DNA of 64,000 nucleotides from Usnea hakonensis (taxonomy: Eukaryota > Ascomycota > Lecanoromycetes > Lecanorales > Parmeliaceae): positions 62,001 to 126,000 of the forward strand of contig BLJB01000222.1 in assembly GCA_013423325.1 (NCBI GenBank), read 5' to 3'. The notes under the pieces are model-generated. The model did not search any database. It saw only the letters and a program-made list of their open reading frames with translations, and was not told the DNA's origin. This document shows, one piece after another, positions 1-11,800 of the stretch (within the stretch, counting starts at the first letter, position 1; every line of letters begins with the position of its first letter). Position numbers and translations under genes: made by a program.

Positions 1-78
1 CCCGTCTGTACGGCCGACGAGGTCATGAACAACTGGTCCAACATCGGCAATGGGAAATCGAAGCATTATCCTTGCAAT
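1..78 (+). CDS. possible 3' end of a gene cut by the window edge
   Basis: Frame 1 is open from the first base to a TAA at 76-78 and would encode 25 residues ending in SKHYPCN. The first 60 bases are clearly more GC-rich than the AT-rich DNA that follows, which is why I suspect the tail of an exon entering from the left. Twenty-five codons are too few to assign a family, and chance is a real alternative. Confidence 0.22.
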
Positions 79-2261
79 TAAAATTTCGTATTTCACATTT
101 GTTTGCACAAGCACGAGAAGAAATATGCATCATGGTCTTATTGACTACCTATTCTTGAAAAAAAGTTTTTTGAAAGAGGTCGCATTCGTCATAAAACTGC
201 ATGCTTTGTCTATGATTACTCCATCTGAAATCCAGATCGACAAGATAAGTACCTCCTACAGACTCTTCGACCTAGAACCCCAATTGTTAAGACAAAGTAC
301 ATTACTTTCCTTCTCCACGCCAAGAAACTTACATCTTCCTCCTGCATACCAACCTACCAACGACTTCCTTCTTTGTTACCCTCCTTCCATGTTACCTTCT
401 ATCCATACCACGGATACTTAGATGTTCATACTTTTCTCATGCCGTCGATGATGAAGCGGGTTTCGTAATGCTTTTTTGAATTTCCCCATGATAAACTTCT
501 ATAAAATCGTCGTGAGTGGGCCACATCGAGATCTCTTAACAATGTTGCCTCAATCTCCTTGAATGCAATTTCTGTACATTACAAAGCTTGATTCGTTGTA
601 TGCCGCCCTTGAATACACACAGTATATCAGTAGCGGACTGATTACGCCACACCATCCGGGACCGGAGCATACCTCGGAGTGATTTCACGGCCGATACACG
701 CAGGTGGAGGGCACGGGATATAGCAGGTCATTGAGACTGAAGCCTGTTGAATGCGGGTTGGCATAGGACAGCCCGTCTCTGAAGTTACAACCCGCTCCGC
801 CAGCTGTTTAGCTGACTGATTTGATTGTGTCATTAGGTGATCCTGGACACCCCGAACGGCTTCACAGGCATGTAAGGCCTATTGGCCTAGCTGACTGCTA
901 GAGGATTCCTACGCCCGGCGTTCAAAGATTATGCGTGACGATCAATTAGCTTCCTTACGTTATCCAAGCCAGCCGCCCTGCATAATGACTAAGACCTTAA
1001 AGTATGTAACCATACCTACCTAAGTTCTATTGGAGATAGCTAATTAACCCACTACAATCACCTTGATAGAATTAAGATTTTCAAAACATCTTATATGACA
1101 ATTAGTATATAGGTTTCTATATATGTATCAGATTTTTCAAGTATTCTTTATAGTGAACTTTTTACCTAGACTATTACAAAGTAACTACGTTAAAAGTCAG
1201 ATGAGCATCTGAGTGGTAAGAATACTTGCGAAGATTCCTAAGTACCTTATCTTAGCTTATGCCTAAGACTGGGTATGCAGATCTCTCCGTATAGAGTATG
1301 TAGAGCCCAACGCCGAGCCGGGAACCCGTGCTGTTTCCAGGAACTAGTATGGGCCATTTAAGGTAAGTTGAGCCCCCAAGCTAACAACGCTCGCTAAATT
1401 CGTACCGCCCAGTTGCAAACACCCAACCTTGAACTTATCTATAATTCGGACATAATCGAAACGGCCAAACGGAGCTATGCCTTTGGGGAATGCGGAGGGA
1501 TTACAAATACACGCACATTCCCCGCTACCATCTGCAAGAAGACGCTGTTCCCTGCACTCAGCGTCGCAGTGCAAGCGTCCAGATACTGCACGTTTGCTTG
1601 TGGCACGAGCTTCAGCTGCGCCGTGAGATACTTATGCACGGGTATTACTTTGAAGATTGAACATTTTCAGCTTCTGGGGTCTCATCTTTCAGGGAACCCT
1701 ATGAGCACTCGGGGGAGAATTGGACCGTCTCTAGTCTTATTAAAACGGCGATCGTCGCATATGACATGACTATGTTGTAGTGTAAATCCAGCGGCTTTAT
1801 GTTGTAACCTATCAATTTTTTTTGACCAGGGTTCAAGGACAGCACCTTCTGACATTTTGGAATCGATATAATATCAGAGACCGAAAATGTTCCACTTTGG
1901 CAAGTTAGTACATAGACTTATAATTTGGCTCTGTCACGCCCGCTAAGCCTAGTTGTAACGCAATTTGATTTGCGGTTTCGTCACTCACACCTGCCAAACT
2001 CGGGAGTAAGCCAACTTGCCTCCTACGAGGCTGGCTGAGACCTTATGCGTGTGCATATGCAATTTTTAAGCAGCCTGTCAGCTTTCCTTAGATTACCGCT
2101 GCTGATGAGAAGAGCCATGTACTGAGGTCTAAATCATATAAGGAGCTTGCGATGCGACGTCTAGCTGATGTGGCTTTATTACTTAGCTACATACTGATAA
2201 GATACATCTTTCTTCTCTCGAGTCAGTGTTCCACCTTTGTGTCTCCACATGAGTATCAATC
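79..2261. other. gene-free, partly AT-rich stretch
   Basis: No reading frame here has convincing coding character. Bases around 960-1260 and 1780-1970 are distinctly AT-rich. Short open frames at 642-833 (minus) and 1344-1574 (minus) lack a plausible exon context. The right-hand end must hold the promoter of the transcription factor starting at 2262. Confidence 0.6.
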
Positions 2262-3975
2262 ATGCCATCGCCAATTACCACAACGTCGACCCCTTTAACG
2301 CGCCAGTCATGCGACCGGTGCCACAAGCAGAAGCTGCGATGCACACGTGCCGGCAACAACAACAACACAGGCGCTTGCGATAGATGCTTCCGCAAACATA
2401 CCCAGTGTGTATTCAGTTCCAGCTTACCAAAGGGCCGGCCCAGCGTGTACGGTTCTGTTGATGATCCCACCGGACCTAAGAATCCTGATCTTGCCAATAC
2501 TCCTCCGCCCGTGCCCGTCAACAACCCAGCACCAGTGTCCCAAATTATGGTGGACACGTCCCTAGACCTGCCCACAGAATTGTGGCCATGGGTACAGCCT
2601 TTCAGTTGGGACGGTACGTCAATGGCCTGGAGCGATCAGGGCTTTGGCCAACCCATACTCAACCAGCATGCCATGATCGACGCAGCTCAGACTAATATCA
2701 CAATGGCATGTGATGCAGCGGTTTCAGATCCTGCGGATAGTATTGCTGCCGCAAAAGACCGCGATCGTGACTACTACGCAAAAAAGCAGCCCGGTCATAC
2801 GATATCGACTCAGTCGTTGCCTGAATTGGTGGGAGGCGACGGCTCTGGAACTGGCCATATCGGGGAAAGTATTTCTGGTAGTGGCAACGACAACAACTAC
2901 GACCCTGATGTTGTCATTGCGGAGCTGTCCCGCCTAAGCGTGCATCTTTCCCCGCTCCGTCGCTCAAGCTATAGCTTAGCCGGAGCCTTGGAATCATCAC
3001 ACCACCCAAATCACGCCTGCAAGAAACCTATCATTGACGATGCTACATTCGAGTCGGTAACTGGATGGCTCGCTCAAGGTCATCGTTCTGCCCACAATAC
3101 CACGAACATGTCATCGTCGTTTGCTGCTGAGTGTCACAATCCTCCTTTCTCTCCCTTCCCGGCGCCTGAAACGAAAAATGCGAGCGCCATGCTCCATCAT
3201 ACTTTCTCTGCCTCCCACCACCTGCTGGAAATCTTACGTTATTTGCAAGCTAACGTAGGAGTAAGCGGTACGTCCACAGTTTCCAAGCCCAGGCTCAGCT
3301 CTCCACCGTCGACCTCGACTTCCTCAGGCGAGGACTTGTACTTGTGTTTCGGATTGGCAAAGTCACCTGCATCATCTGACTCGCGCACGCCACTTGGATG
3401 CCCAACTAACATGTGCAACAACATCATCCGCCATCTGATCATCGCCTGCCATATGATGCTCCTTAACATCTATGCAGCGGTGCTCGCAGTCCTAGAGCGC
3501 GACACGGATCCGCGGACTCACGGGAATATAATGGCGGCGCTGGGCGACATTCGGTAAGTGAACCTTTCCGCAAAAAAAGCCAAAAAGGGCCGTTTTCCCC
3601 CCGATCCCGCCGCTCGGACTTGGCTATCTCTCTCTATCCCATCAATTCCCCACAACAAGGCAGCGGAAATTGTGCTGACAGCAAGCTCTTGCCAGACTCG
3701 TTTCCGTCGTTCAACTCTGTTCCTATCTCATCAAACGCCAATACCGGGCCATAGACCTATATCTGGGTGCGCAGGATTTCTTCTACGCGGCTGCTACAGC
3801 AGCGTCACAGAATCAGAATCTTAGTGGTGATACCGATCGGGCGGCTAGTAGTAGCCTACACCAGCGCAGCAATATGCCCACCGTGCTGGACACGGCTACG
3901 AGCAAGGCGATGAAGGATCTGAAGATGGAGGTTCAGGAGCGGCTTGGGCGGCTGCAAGAGAGGTTGTGTATCTGA
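2262..3975 (+). CDS. Zn(II)2Cys6 fungal transcription factor
   Basis: Two-exon model 2262-3553 and 3696-3975, giving 523 aa. The intron starts GTAAGTGA and ends CAG, and joins CG to A to make an arginine codon in frame. Residues 17-49 form the pattern CX2CX6CX11CX2CX6C, the binuclear zinc cluster of Gal4-type fungal regulators, followed by a basic linker. The middle is Ser/Pro/Gly-rich and probably disordered. The C-terminal third is mildly hydrophobic and helical, and continues smoothly across the splice, as in regulators of the AflR-like class. It should bind DNA in the nucleus. The target is unknown: no biosynthetic genes lie beside it in this window, so a secondary-metabolism role is only a possibility. 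Without the splice the protein would stop just after the intron boundary. Confidence 0.85.
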
Positions 3976-6214
3976 CTGTGTTACGCCTTGGTGACCGGCT
4001 ATCTATGGAGTGAGTTTCTCGAGGACGCGGGGAAGGGCGCGGGAATAACCATATTGAACGAGTTGTACCGACTTGGTGTCATCAATGTGTGGTCCCGCTG
4101 CTCGTCCGCCCGCAATTAAAATACGGAGTTCGATGAGGCACTTCTTTTTGGGCCGTGGATGCTCAAAAATTGTGCCACGATCCTGCGCAAGGACTTGGCT
4201 ATAGGAATATCTTGAAGAATGAATGTGAGATGCATCAGTGACACCGACGGCGGGAAAATGATAATGGACGTTTTCTGGCGCGGTGCGTTTCTTGTCGTAC
4301 ATGTTGAGATACTAATAATTTCTGAGCACAGTGCATTTCATTGTCAAGCGTGTTGAATTGTACTTGGAATTCCCACATCGCTATCGAACTAAGCTGTGTA
4401 TAGGATTTTTATAAGCCCCATGAATGAGATTCCCCAACCCACTCTGCATCCCTCTCTCCCCTCAGAAAGACAAGCCAACGCTCACGGAATGCACATCCGA
4501 AATCAACAACACCTCAACCGTGCATCAAAGCATCCTTCCTTACCTCGCATTTCCTCTACTCTTTGACGCGATCGTTCAGGGGCTGCACCACCCGGCCTTT
4601 GCGTCTCCGTCTCACACTACCAAAAGAAAAAGAAGGTTTATCTACAACTCTAACCTCAAATAGCGTGGCGCCACCAAGACAGGTAAATAGTTTTTCCGCA
4701 CCGAGCCGCTTGAGGGTTGCATTTCCTTTCCCTTATTCGCTTGGGTGTGTCCGAGGCTCGTCATTTCTTGGGCCAAGCATGGCGAGGTAGAGAAGGGGAG
4801 TTGTGCATGAAGGGGGGAAGATCTTGAGACACTGAGAGATATTGGTTGGCTAAGCTTGGCGGAATCCGCATCGGATGGGATGGGAGTCGGTAAGGTAGAC
4901 AGACAGACAGCGACTACGACCATAGCACCGCGTCTGTGGCGGTGGTGATGGGTGTGTACTTACTAAACCTGGCCCTACCTTACCTTGCCCTACCACACGG
5001 TCATCGATGCGACTATTTGGAATGGGGGAATGAATTATTCGACTTACTACCGACATTGCTTTACTCCGGGCGTTGTGGGTGAGGGGTGGGTATGGATGGA
5101 CGGACGGACGGACGGAATGGATGGGGGTTTCTGATGGGGGTAGAGAGGGCATATGGAGGGTGAGCGCCGAGTATCCGAACGAGGTGCGAACTCAACTATC
5201 ACACCACTTCTACACTGTCAAGTACGCAGAGAGCTACTGGACCACCTAACCACACGCACATAGTTCATTTGCGGTACGGCTTGGTACGCCATCACACTTC
5301 ACCTCTTTCTACCGCCTCCATGTACCTTAGGGTATATCACCTACGCTCTCGACCCGTTCCGTGTGGTTCTGCGGAATAATCGGGGTCTTGAGGCTCGCAC
5401 GGATGGATCTTGTGTGCGTGGTGCGTAAGCCACGCACTATACATACCTCCTTGGCAACTACCTCACGCATCGCGCGCACGCTACACATCAAGCTTCTCCG
5501 CTTCAATAAATAAGCCCCGATCCCGCGACCACCGCTCCTAATCTTCTCTTTGATACTCGTTATGGACGCTTATGGTTGAGGATGGGGGATGGGTAGGCGG
5601 TTGTGTGTTTGGTTGGGAGTGTGAGGGGGGGGTCATATGTTTTATATATGGGTGTTGGGGATGGAAGGGGGGGTTATAGGTGTGAGAGGAAAGGGGGGAA
5701 GGGGTGGAGGGAGAAGGGGGGATGGGGATGTGGGGGATGAGGATATGTGGGATGAGGAAAAGGGGGACGTGGTGGAGGATGAGGGAAGGGGAAAATAAAT
5801 TTAGGGATATAAGGGATGGGGAGGGGATAAGGGGAGCTGAAGGTTTGGTATATGGTTACTTGGATGCTGGGATGGTGTCCGACTTTGAAGGAGCTAAGTT
5901 TATGATTTCGAGCTCTGACTATCTAAGGCTTTTGGTCGATTGAGATTAGGAAAACCTTGCTCTTTGAAGGGGACGGAATGGAATGAATGAATGAATGGAA
6001 GAGGCTGGGTCTGCGGCAGTGGTTGGGGAAGGGGCATTGTGGTAAGAGGACTAGATACATTGTTTTGTTGTCAAGATGCTGGTCTTTTTTTTGGTCTTTT
6101 TGTTTTTCTGTTTCTCGGAATATCCACCTCTTCGTCCCTATGATTGCGAAACGAAACGAAACGAAAAAAGTTATCATTGGTACGCAATTGAGTTTTTTTC
6201 TCCCTCTTTTTTTT
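3976..6214. other. intergenic, simple repeats and purine-rich tract
   Basis: This stretch separates two convergent genes, so it carries both 3' ends and no required promoter. I see no convincing gene. A minus frame at 4003-4302 starts with ATG and is fairly codon-like but has no other support. A (GGAC)n run lies near 5098-5115, and about 5560-5870 is almost entirely purine on the plus strand. Confidence 0.6.
5560..5870. repeat. purine-rich low-complexity tract
   Basis: The plus strand is dominated by G and A with scattered T (for example runs of GGGGG and GGATGAGG). It is strongly strand-asymmetric and has no coding character. It lies between the 3' ends of two convergent genes. Confidence 0.6.
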
Positions 6215-7387
6215 TCAGATCAAATAACGATCATCGTCCTCATCGTCGCGGTATAAACCCTCGTCCTCGTAACCCCGACGTCGAGTCCCGAAACGGCCTC
6301 CCTCACGCCCCATACCGTAAGGACTTCTTCTACGGCCTAGGAAATCGAACCTCTCGCGGACCTCGTCGTCGTCGTCGTCCGTGTCGGGTTCGTGGCGACC
6401 ATTGTGGCGGGGAGGAGGCTTTACGAGGACTATATTAGGGGACCGAACGTAGCTTCCAGTCGTGTATTGAGTCCTGGTGTCGTCTTCGGCGTCGTCTTCG
6501 TCGTAGTCCTCGCGGCGGAGTGGATAGCCGGGGTGGAAGACCGGTATGTCGTCGTCGTCAAGAGGGTCGAAATTGGCATAGAATCCGGGATGGGTTCTTG
6601 GTATGTGTTCTACACCAGGGCGGCCATATGGTCCGTTTTGGAATCTGTCTCTGGGAGGTCTGTGCCCTCGGCTTCGGAGATTGGGTTGATGGTCTGCGGA
6701 GATTGGGACGCCATGCACTCTACGTGATGGCCCGCCTCTCTCACTAATTTCGCATGTCCCGCCAGACACATAGATAACGTTGTCGTGTGGAGAAAGTAGC
6801 GGGATGTCCCACGGGCCCTGCATATTGACGTTTCGCATTCTGTGACCTGTTGGACGCCCTTGATCGATGTTGTACCGTTGCAATGCAGGCTGCTGTCCAC
6901 GTCCATGTGCCTGACGTCCATTGGCCCCAGGCCGCCATTGAAATGGATAGTGATCGTGGCAGCCGTTTCTATGACCTCCAGGCCAGTAGCGCGGGCCCCT
7001 CAGGCGTCGCACTTGTTCCAATATTTCACCGTCACTTAGGCAGTCGATCCAGTGTCTCGATCCTGCTTTACTTCTCGCCTTGCGATCTGGCTTGGACTTG
7101 TGAGGGCTGGCGTATTCTTGACGCAGCCATTCTCGCAAGTATTCGATCATGCGTTGTTTCGGGTCCCGAGGTCGACCATCACAAGTCCAATTTAGCCTTG
7201 CTGGGTCGTTTTGAAGTAACATTTTCAGTCGGCTATCCGGTTCCACAACCGCAGGTGTTTCCCCGTAAAGCGCAGGGTGTAAGAGCATGTTTTCCCCATC
7301 ACGCTGAATAAAGCGTGGACGATTGTAGCTTCCGACGTTCCTGCTACCGCGCTGACTCTTTTTGCTATGCTTGTGTGCGTCTCTCAT
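6215..7387 (-). CDS. hypothetical charged, disordered protein
   Basis: A single exon of 390 aa starting at ATG 7387; a frame extension two codons upstream begins with GTG and is not used. The N-terminal half (about residues 1-130) looks semi-ordered, with W, L and charged residues including a YLREWLRQEY stretch. From about residue 130 the protein is rich in R, G, H, P and D, with acidic runs (DDDDE, DEDDDD) near the C-terminus interspersed with RR and RG dipeptides. I recognise no domain. The mixed acidic and Arg/Gly-rich tail resembles nucleic-acid-associated disordered proteins in general, but that is only a compositional remark. The reading frame is long and uninterrupted despite strongly biased composition, which supports a real gene. 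Confidence 0.65.
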   Translation of the reverse strand: MRDAHKHSKKSQRGSRNVGSYNRPRFIQRDGENMLLHPALYGETPAVVEPDSRLKMLLQNDPARLNWTCDGRPRDPKQRMIEYLREWLRQEYASPHKSKPDRKARSKAGSRHWIDCLSDGEILEQVRRLRGPRYWPGGHRNGCHDHYPFQWRPGANGRQAHGRGQQPALQRYNIDQGRPTGHRMRNVNMQGPWDIPLLSPHDNVIYVSGGTCEISERGGPSRRVHGVPISADHQPNLRSRGHRPPRDRFQNGPYGRPGVEHIPRTHPGFYANFDPLDDDDIPVFHPGYPLRREDYDEDDAEDDTRTQYTTGSYVRSPNIVLVKPPPRHNGRHEPDTDDDDDEVRERFDFLGRRRSPYGMGREGGRFGTRRRGYEDEGLYRDDEDDDRYLI

Positions 7388-8849
7388 AATCACCCTTCTC
7401 GCAGCTCGCCAGTGTTTGATTGTGAGACTCTCTGGCGTGGCATGAATCTCGAAGAAAAGGAAGGAAGAATGACCAAGCCAAAGAACAGGCTTTTTATCAA
7501 ACGGTGTTGGCTACGATAGGATCATAGAAATAGAGTCCCGGGAGTAGTAGCTGACTTTTTATGTAAGGGATTGAAAAAGCGTTCGGCATTCGCAAGTCAA
7601 TTGCGAATACGAAGCAAAGCAGAAGGAGCAGCAAAAAAGAAGAAGCAAGCCACGGAAATGTTTGCATAGCAATCGGAGGATGCTCCGGTCTGCCTGCGGA
7701 ATCAGGCATCCTCAGGCTACCCAATGACTTGTCGTGCGAGTCATATCGGCAGACACATGGAAGAAAACGGAACACAAAGTGTGTGATGGCGGACAATACA
7801 TCCATGTCAGATTGCCTACGTAGCATTCAGGATTGGGAGGGGTGAAGAGAATTCGCGGGGACACCAGAGATGTATGCCGCCGGGGGAAAGTCTAGAGACT
7901 CGGGTCAGCATTTGCGTTGGGAGAAAACCTGTTTTCGAATGGTGAAGAGGTTATGACTGTTTTGGCCAAAACTTGTCAGCATTCATTTGCGGAGGCAAAA
8001 TGGTGTTGATGAATGGTGAATGAATTGGTGGGGGGTTTAAATAGCGCGCAAATTTCGTGTGCCCGAGTACCTTATTATTATTACTCTAGCGTACGCACAA
8101 AATGCTGGCTTGTGATACATAAAAAAGTACCAAATCCAACACATTTGGGATATATGAAATCAATCAAAATACACGAACAAGGATGATTATTATGTATTGC
8201 AGTTCTCATGCTGTTATGTATCTCTAGAAGTATTCCGTGTTATTCTTCACGATCGAGTGGGAAACAGACAATTAGAGTAGGTACGTATTATTGAAGCTCG
8301 GGTTTAGCGTTCCTCACTTTATGTGGAAGAGGCTGACATAGAGTGACAACCTTTTGCATTCTGTATGTTGTTTATAATTCCTTGATATCAAGGCAGAGAA
8401 TCAAGATACTAGAAGATGTAAAACGTAGCAAACACCATGATGAAATGGAATATACCGTCATTGAGTTGGTTGTAGAGTACCTTACTAAAAAATGAGGGTA
8501 CTCCCGTAAGGTACTTTACTTTAGGGTAAATTTCAGCATTTTGTGCAGAGAGCAGAGCAGAGAGCACGCTAAAATGAGCCAACCGCGACGTTTCCTCGGT
8601 CGAATCTTGTCCTTATTTCCTGAACACCTCTTTTTCCTTCAATCTGCCCCTTCTACCCTCCCAAGTGATCTCCAAAAACATAAAAACAGCATACCTGACT
8701 ACCTTACCTTGTAATCGCAAAGTCCAGTCTCCCGCCCCCCACTTCTTCATCCAGTAATCTTCAAATCGCTGCGTCAAGCGCTCATCAGAAGTACTTGCTG
8801 TACCTTTGACACCTCAAAATATAAAATCCGCCACTGTCAATTCACAATC
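7388..8849. other. divergent promoter region
   Basis: This lies between the minus-strand gene ending at 7387 and the plus-strand GYF gene starting at 8850, so it must carry both promoters. Bases 8040-8560 are AT-rich. A minus open frame at 7497-7826 has a hydrophobic stretch but no coding-like context, and I do not call it. The last 200 bases are pyrimidine-rich, as is common just upstream of fungal start codons. Confidence 0.6.
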
Positions 8850-11800
8850 ATGCCTTCTCCATTCCCTTCGACTTTTGCCTCGGCAGCGGCAGGCAACATG
8901 TCAACTGAAGGGGGAGCCAATGGCCGTAATACTGCGAGCGGGGATTGGTATGTGACACAGAAGCGGCTTCTGCTCTCCAAACCACAATAATTCTTTCTTC
9001 ATGCTTGCATCTGACATTCGTGATCTTCTACTATAGGACACGTGCTCGCACCAACGGCGCAACCCAGACCTTCCGTCGACCCTCGGTGGCAACAAACCTC
9101 TCTCAACCAAAAGAGAACAGCCAGTCCAACAACATTCCTACCCCCTCGAGCGCCAATGTCTATGTTCCCCCACACCTAAACTCCAACTACCAGTCATCCT
9201 ACAATCGAAATGGTCCGTCTAATGATAGTCGATATTCCAAGGACCAGCTGCTCGACTTGTTCAGAACGCAGGATAGAAATGGATCTGCAAGCACCAGGAT
9301 TGATGATCTTTATGTTGATGGCTGGAGTCCAGGCACTGTCAACGGGACGAGCAACGGTGGATGGGGCAAGAGAGATGATAGCAAAGAAGCTGCAGGGCCA
9401 GACATATGTTGGGATCACGAGGGTAGCGTCAATCCCATGGCTTTGCAGGAAATGACTGAAGAAGAGAGAGAGGTATAGAGAACGGTGGCGACTGCCTCAA
9501 AGATTTTGACTAGTTGCTGACGAGTACTCTAGGCATTCTCTACATCGGTCAACTCGCCACTGAAACCCCCAACTCAGAACGCTAATAAGGATGGGACGCC
9601 AAACAATGGGAACGTCAACCGGAGGACCTCCATCACTCAATCTCAAAATGCTATGAGTAATTCTCCATCGACGCGCCCTGGTGCTCGACGTCGAGAATCT
9701 GGCGGTGATTTCTTGCAAAATTCCTTGGCTTCTCCAACTAGCAATAACAGATTTTCAAGAGAGGAATCCAGCATTTCTTCTCCTCCATCATCCCTTCTCC
9801 GACGGAGAACGGACCTCAAAGATAATTTTGGATCAAGTTTGGAAGACAAAGATAAGGAAACTTCAGGATCCGGGCTTGCTACGGCCTCACCCTTTGGTTC
9901 ATTAAAGAGGACAACCACACAGCCCGTCAGCGCTGGTATCAATGGCCCCTCGTCACCTTGGTCTGGCGCTCCGCCATCAGCAGGGTTCTCGCCGATGGGC
10001 GCTTTCGGTAATTTCGCTATTGGTGGTACTTCGGCGCAAACATCCGCCACCGATGAAAAGAAGCTTGGATTTGGTAGTGTTCGTGGCCAGAGCCGATTCA
10101 AGGACCTAATGGGAGCTGGCGGGTCCGAGGATTCAGAGCTAAAAGTGAAGGAAAAGGCATCAGTGAACAGTCTGGAACGTTTGGCAGAGTCAACAAATGA
10201 ACAAAAACAGGCGCCATGGGCAAATGATCGCAACGCACTGCCTAGGAATATGCATGCGGGCTTATATGAAGATAATGAGGACTTTGGCACAGGTAGTGCA
10301 GCTCTGGGAGGCGATGATGCCGGCACACCTCTGCCGCATTCTTCCAGATACCGGAATCCTGACCGGCAGACCTCTTACGATGATATCGGCTTTTCCTCCC
10401 TTGGTCTTTCTTCTGAAATGCCTCCGTTCCGCGAGTTAATGCAGCGTCGGGACTACGCTCAGCAGCAGACTCCTCAGAGCCGCACTCAAGGAATAAGTCA
10501 TTCGAACGAGCCGATGAGTCCGACAAGTACGAACCCGTACCAAAGCCCAGAGGGCGAGAAAGCCGTTCCAGAGGATGCTGAAACCGATGAGTCTGATCAT
10601 CACAACTCACACTATCCGGGTACCGTACCTTTTGGTCACACTGCTAGGGGATTCCAGAATCCGCTGGATGCGCAGACAGGTGATCGGAGCCAAACATCAA
10701 GCACTGGTGCAATACGAGGCTTTCCAAGCTTGAGTGGACTTGGGGACATCGGTAGTCTAGGTGGATCAGGGCCCTGGTCAGCGGCACCAGGCGCCATTGG
10801 GACTCCAAGTAGGGCACAGCCTGCTCTCGGAACGGCTTTTGGAGATACAGCTTTTGGGTCCCTTGCTGATCTCAGCTCACGTGGCCAGAGTGGACTCACT
10901 AGCTCGAATTTTTTTGGTGCAGGTTCAACGGGAAATATCAATCGAAATAGCAAGCTGGGCTCTTTGCTCCCAAACGCTTTGCAAGAACAGATGCGAGGAG
11001 AGACGACTAGACATGAGCAAATTTATGGAGATGGCGGTGATGCGTTTCTGAGAGACTCCAGTCACAATGCTCCCGGGTTTGGATCGCGAGATGTGGACGC
11101 CTCATCACGCCTTGGACGGGGTGGGATGGACGAAATGTTTGGCAGTCTGGAAAACCGAGGCCGTGGTCTGCAGGGTCTCTCGTCACCTTTCGCTGCAAAT
11201 GAAGCTGGTCAAATAACGTCTAGCCAAGTGCCCCCATCGGCTTCTGTACAGACCCCGTTTTCCGCGGGACCGCCGGGTAGCAACTATTTTACTCGCTCTC
11301 AGGAACAAGATTCCAGCTCCAGTCAGATGCCCGCATCCCAGCAGCGACAGATGGTGATGCCGGATCGAATGCGATGGATTTATCGAGACCCTTCAGGGAA
11401 CACCCAAGGGCCATGGTCCGGACTTGAAATGCATGATTGGTACAAGGCAGGATTCTTCTCACCCGAGCTTCAGGTCAAGAAGCTCGAAGATGCCGACTAT
11501 GAACCTCTTGCACAGCTGATTAGGCGCATCGGAAATTCACGAGAACCATTCTTAGTTCCCCAGATTGGCATTCCTCACGGCTCATCTGCTCCGATACCCA
11601 GTAGTACTACGGCTACCTCTGGTGCTGTTCCCGCCACGACTCCATCGGCCGCGCAGCCGCCGTTTGCCAGCAGCTTCCCTAGTTTCGGTACTACTCTTTC
11701 AGCTGAGCAACAGAATGCTTTGGAGAGGCGCAAGCAAGAGGAACAGTATCTAATGGCAAGACAGAAGGAGCACTTAGCGCAACAACAGGTGATGCTCAAG

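Noticed and set aside
642..833. 63-codon minus-strand frame with a Cys/Pro-rich end
   Set aside because: Too short, no recognisable family and no exon partners in AT-rich surroundings.
4003..4302. 99-codon minus-strand ATG frame
   Set aside because: Codon-like but overlaps the 3' region of the transcription factor, has no intron, domain or context, and could be chance.
7497..7826. Minus frame with a hydrophobic stretch
   Set aside because: No plausible start context and lies in a divergent promoter region; the hydrophobic run comes from a simple GCAAAA/GAAGAAG-rich stretch.
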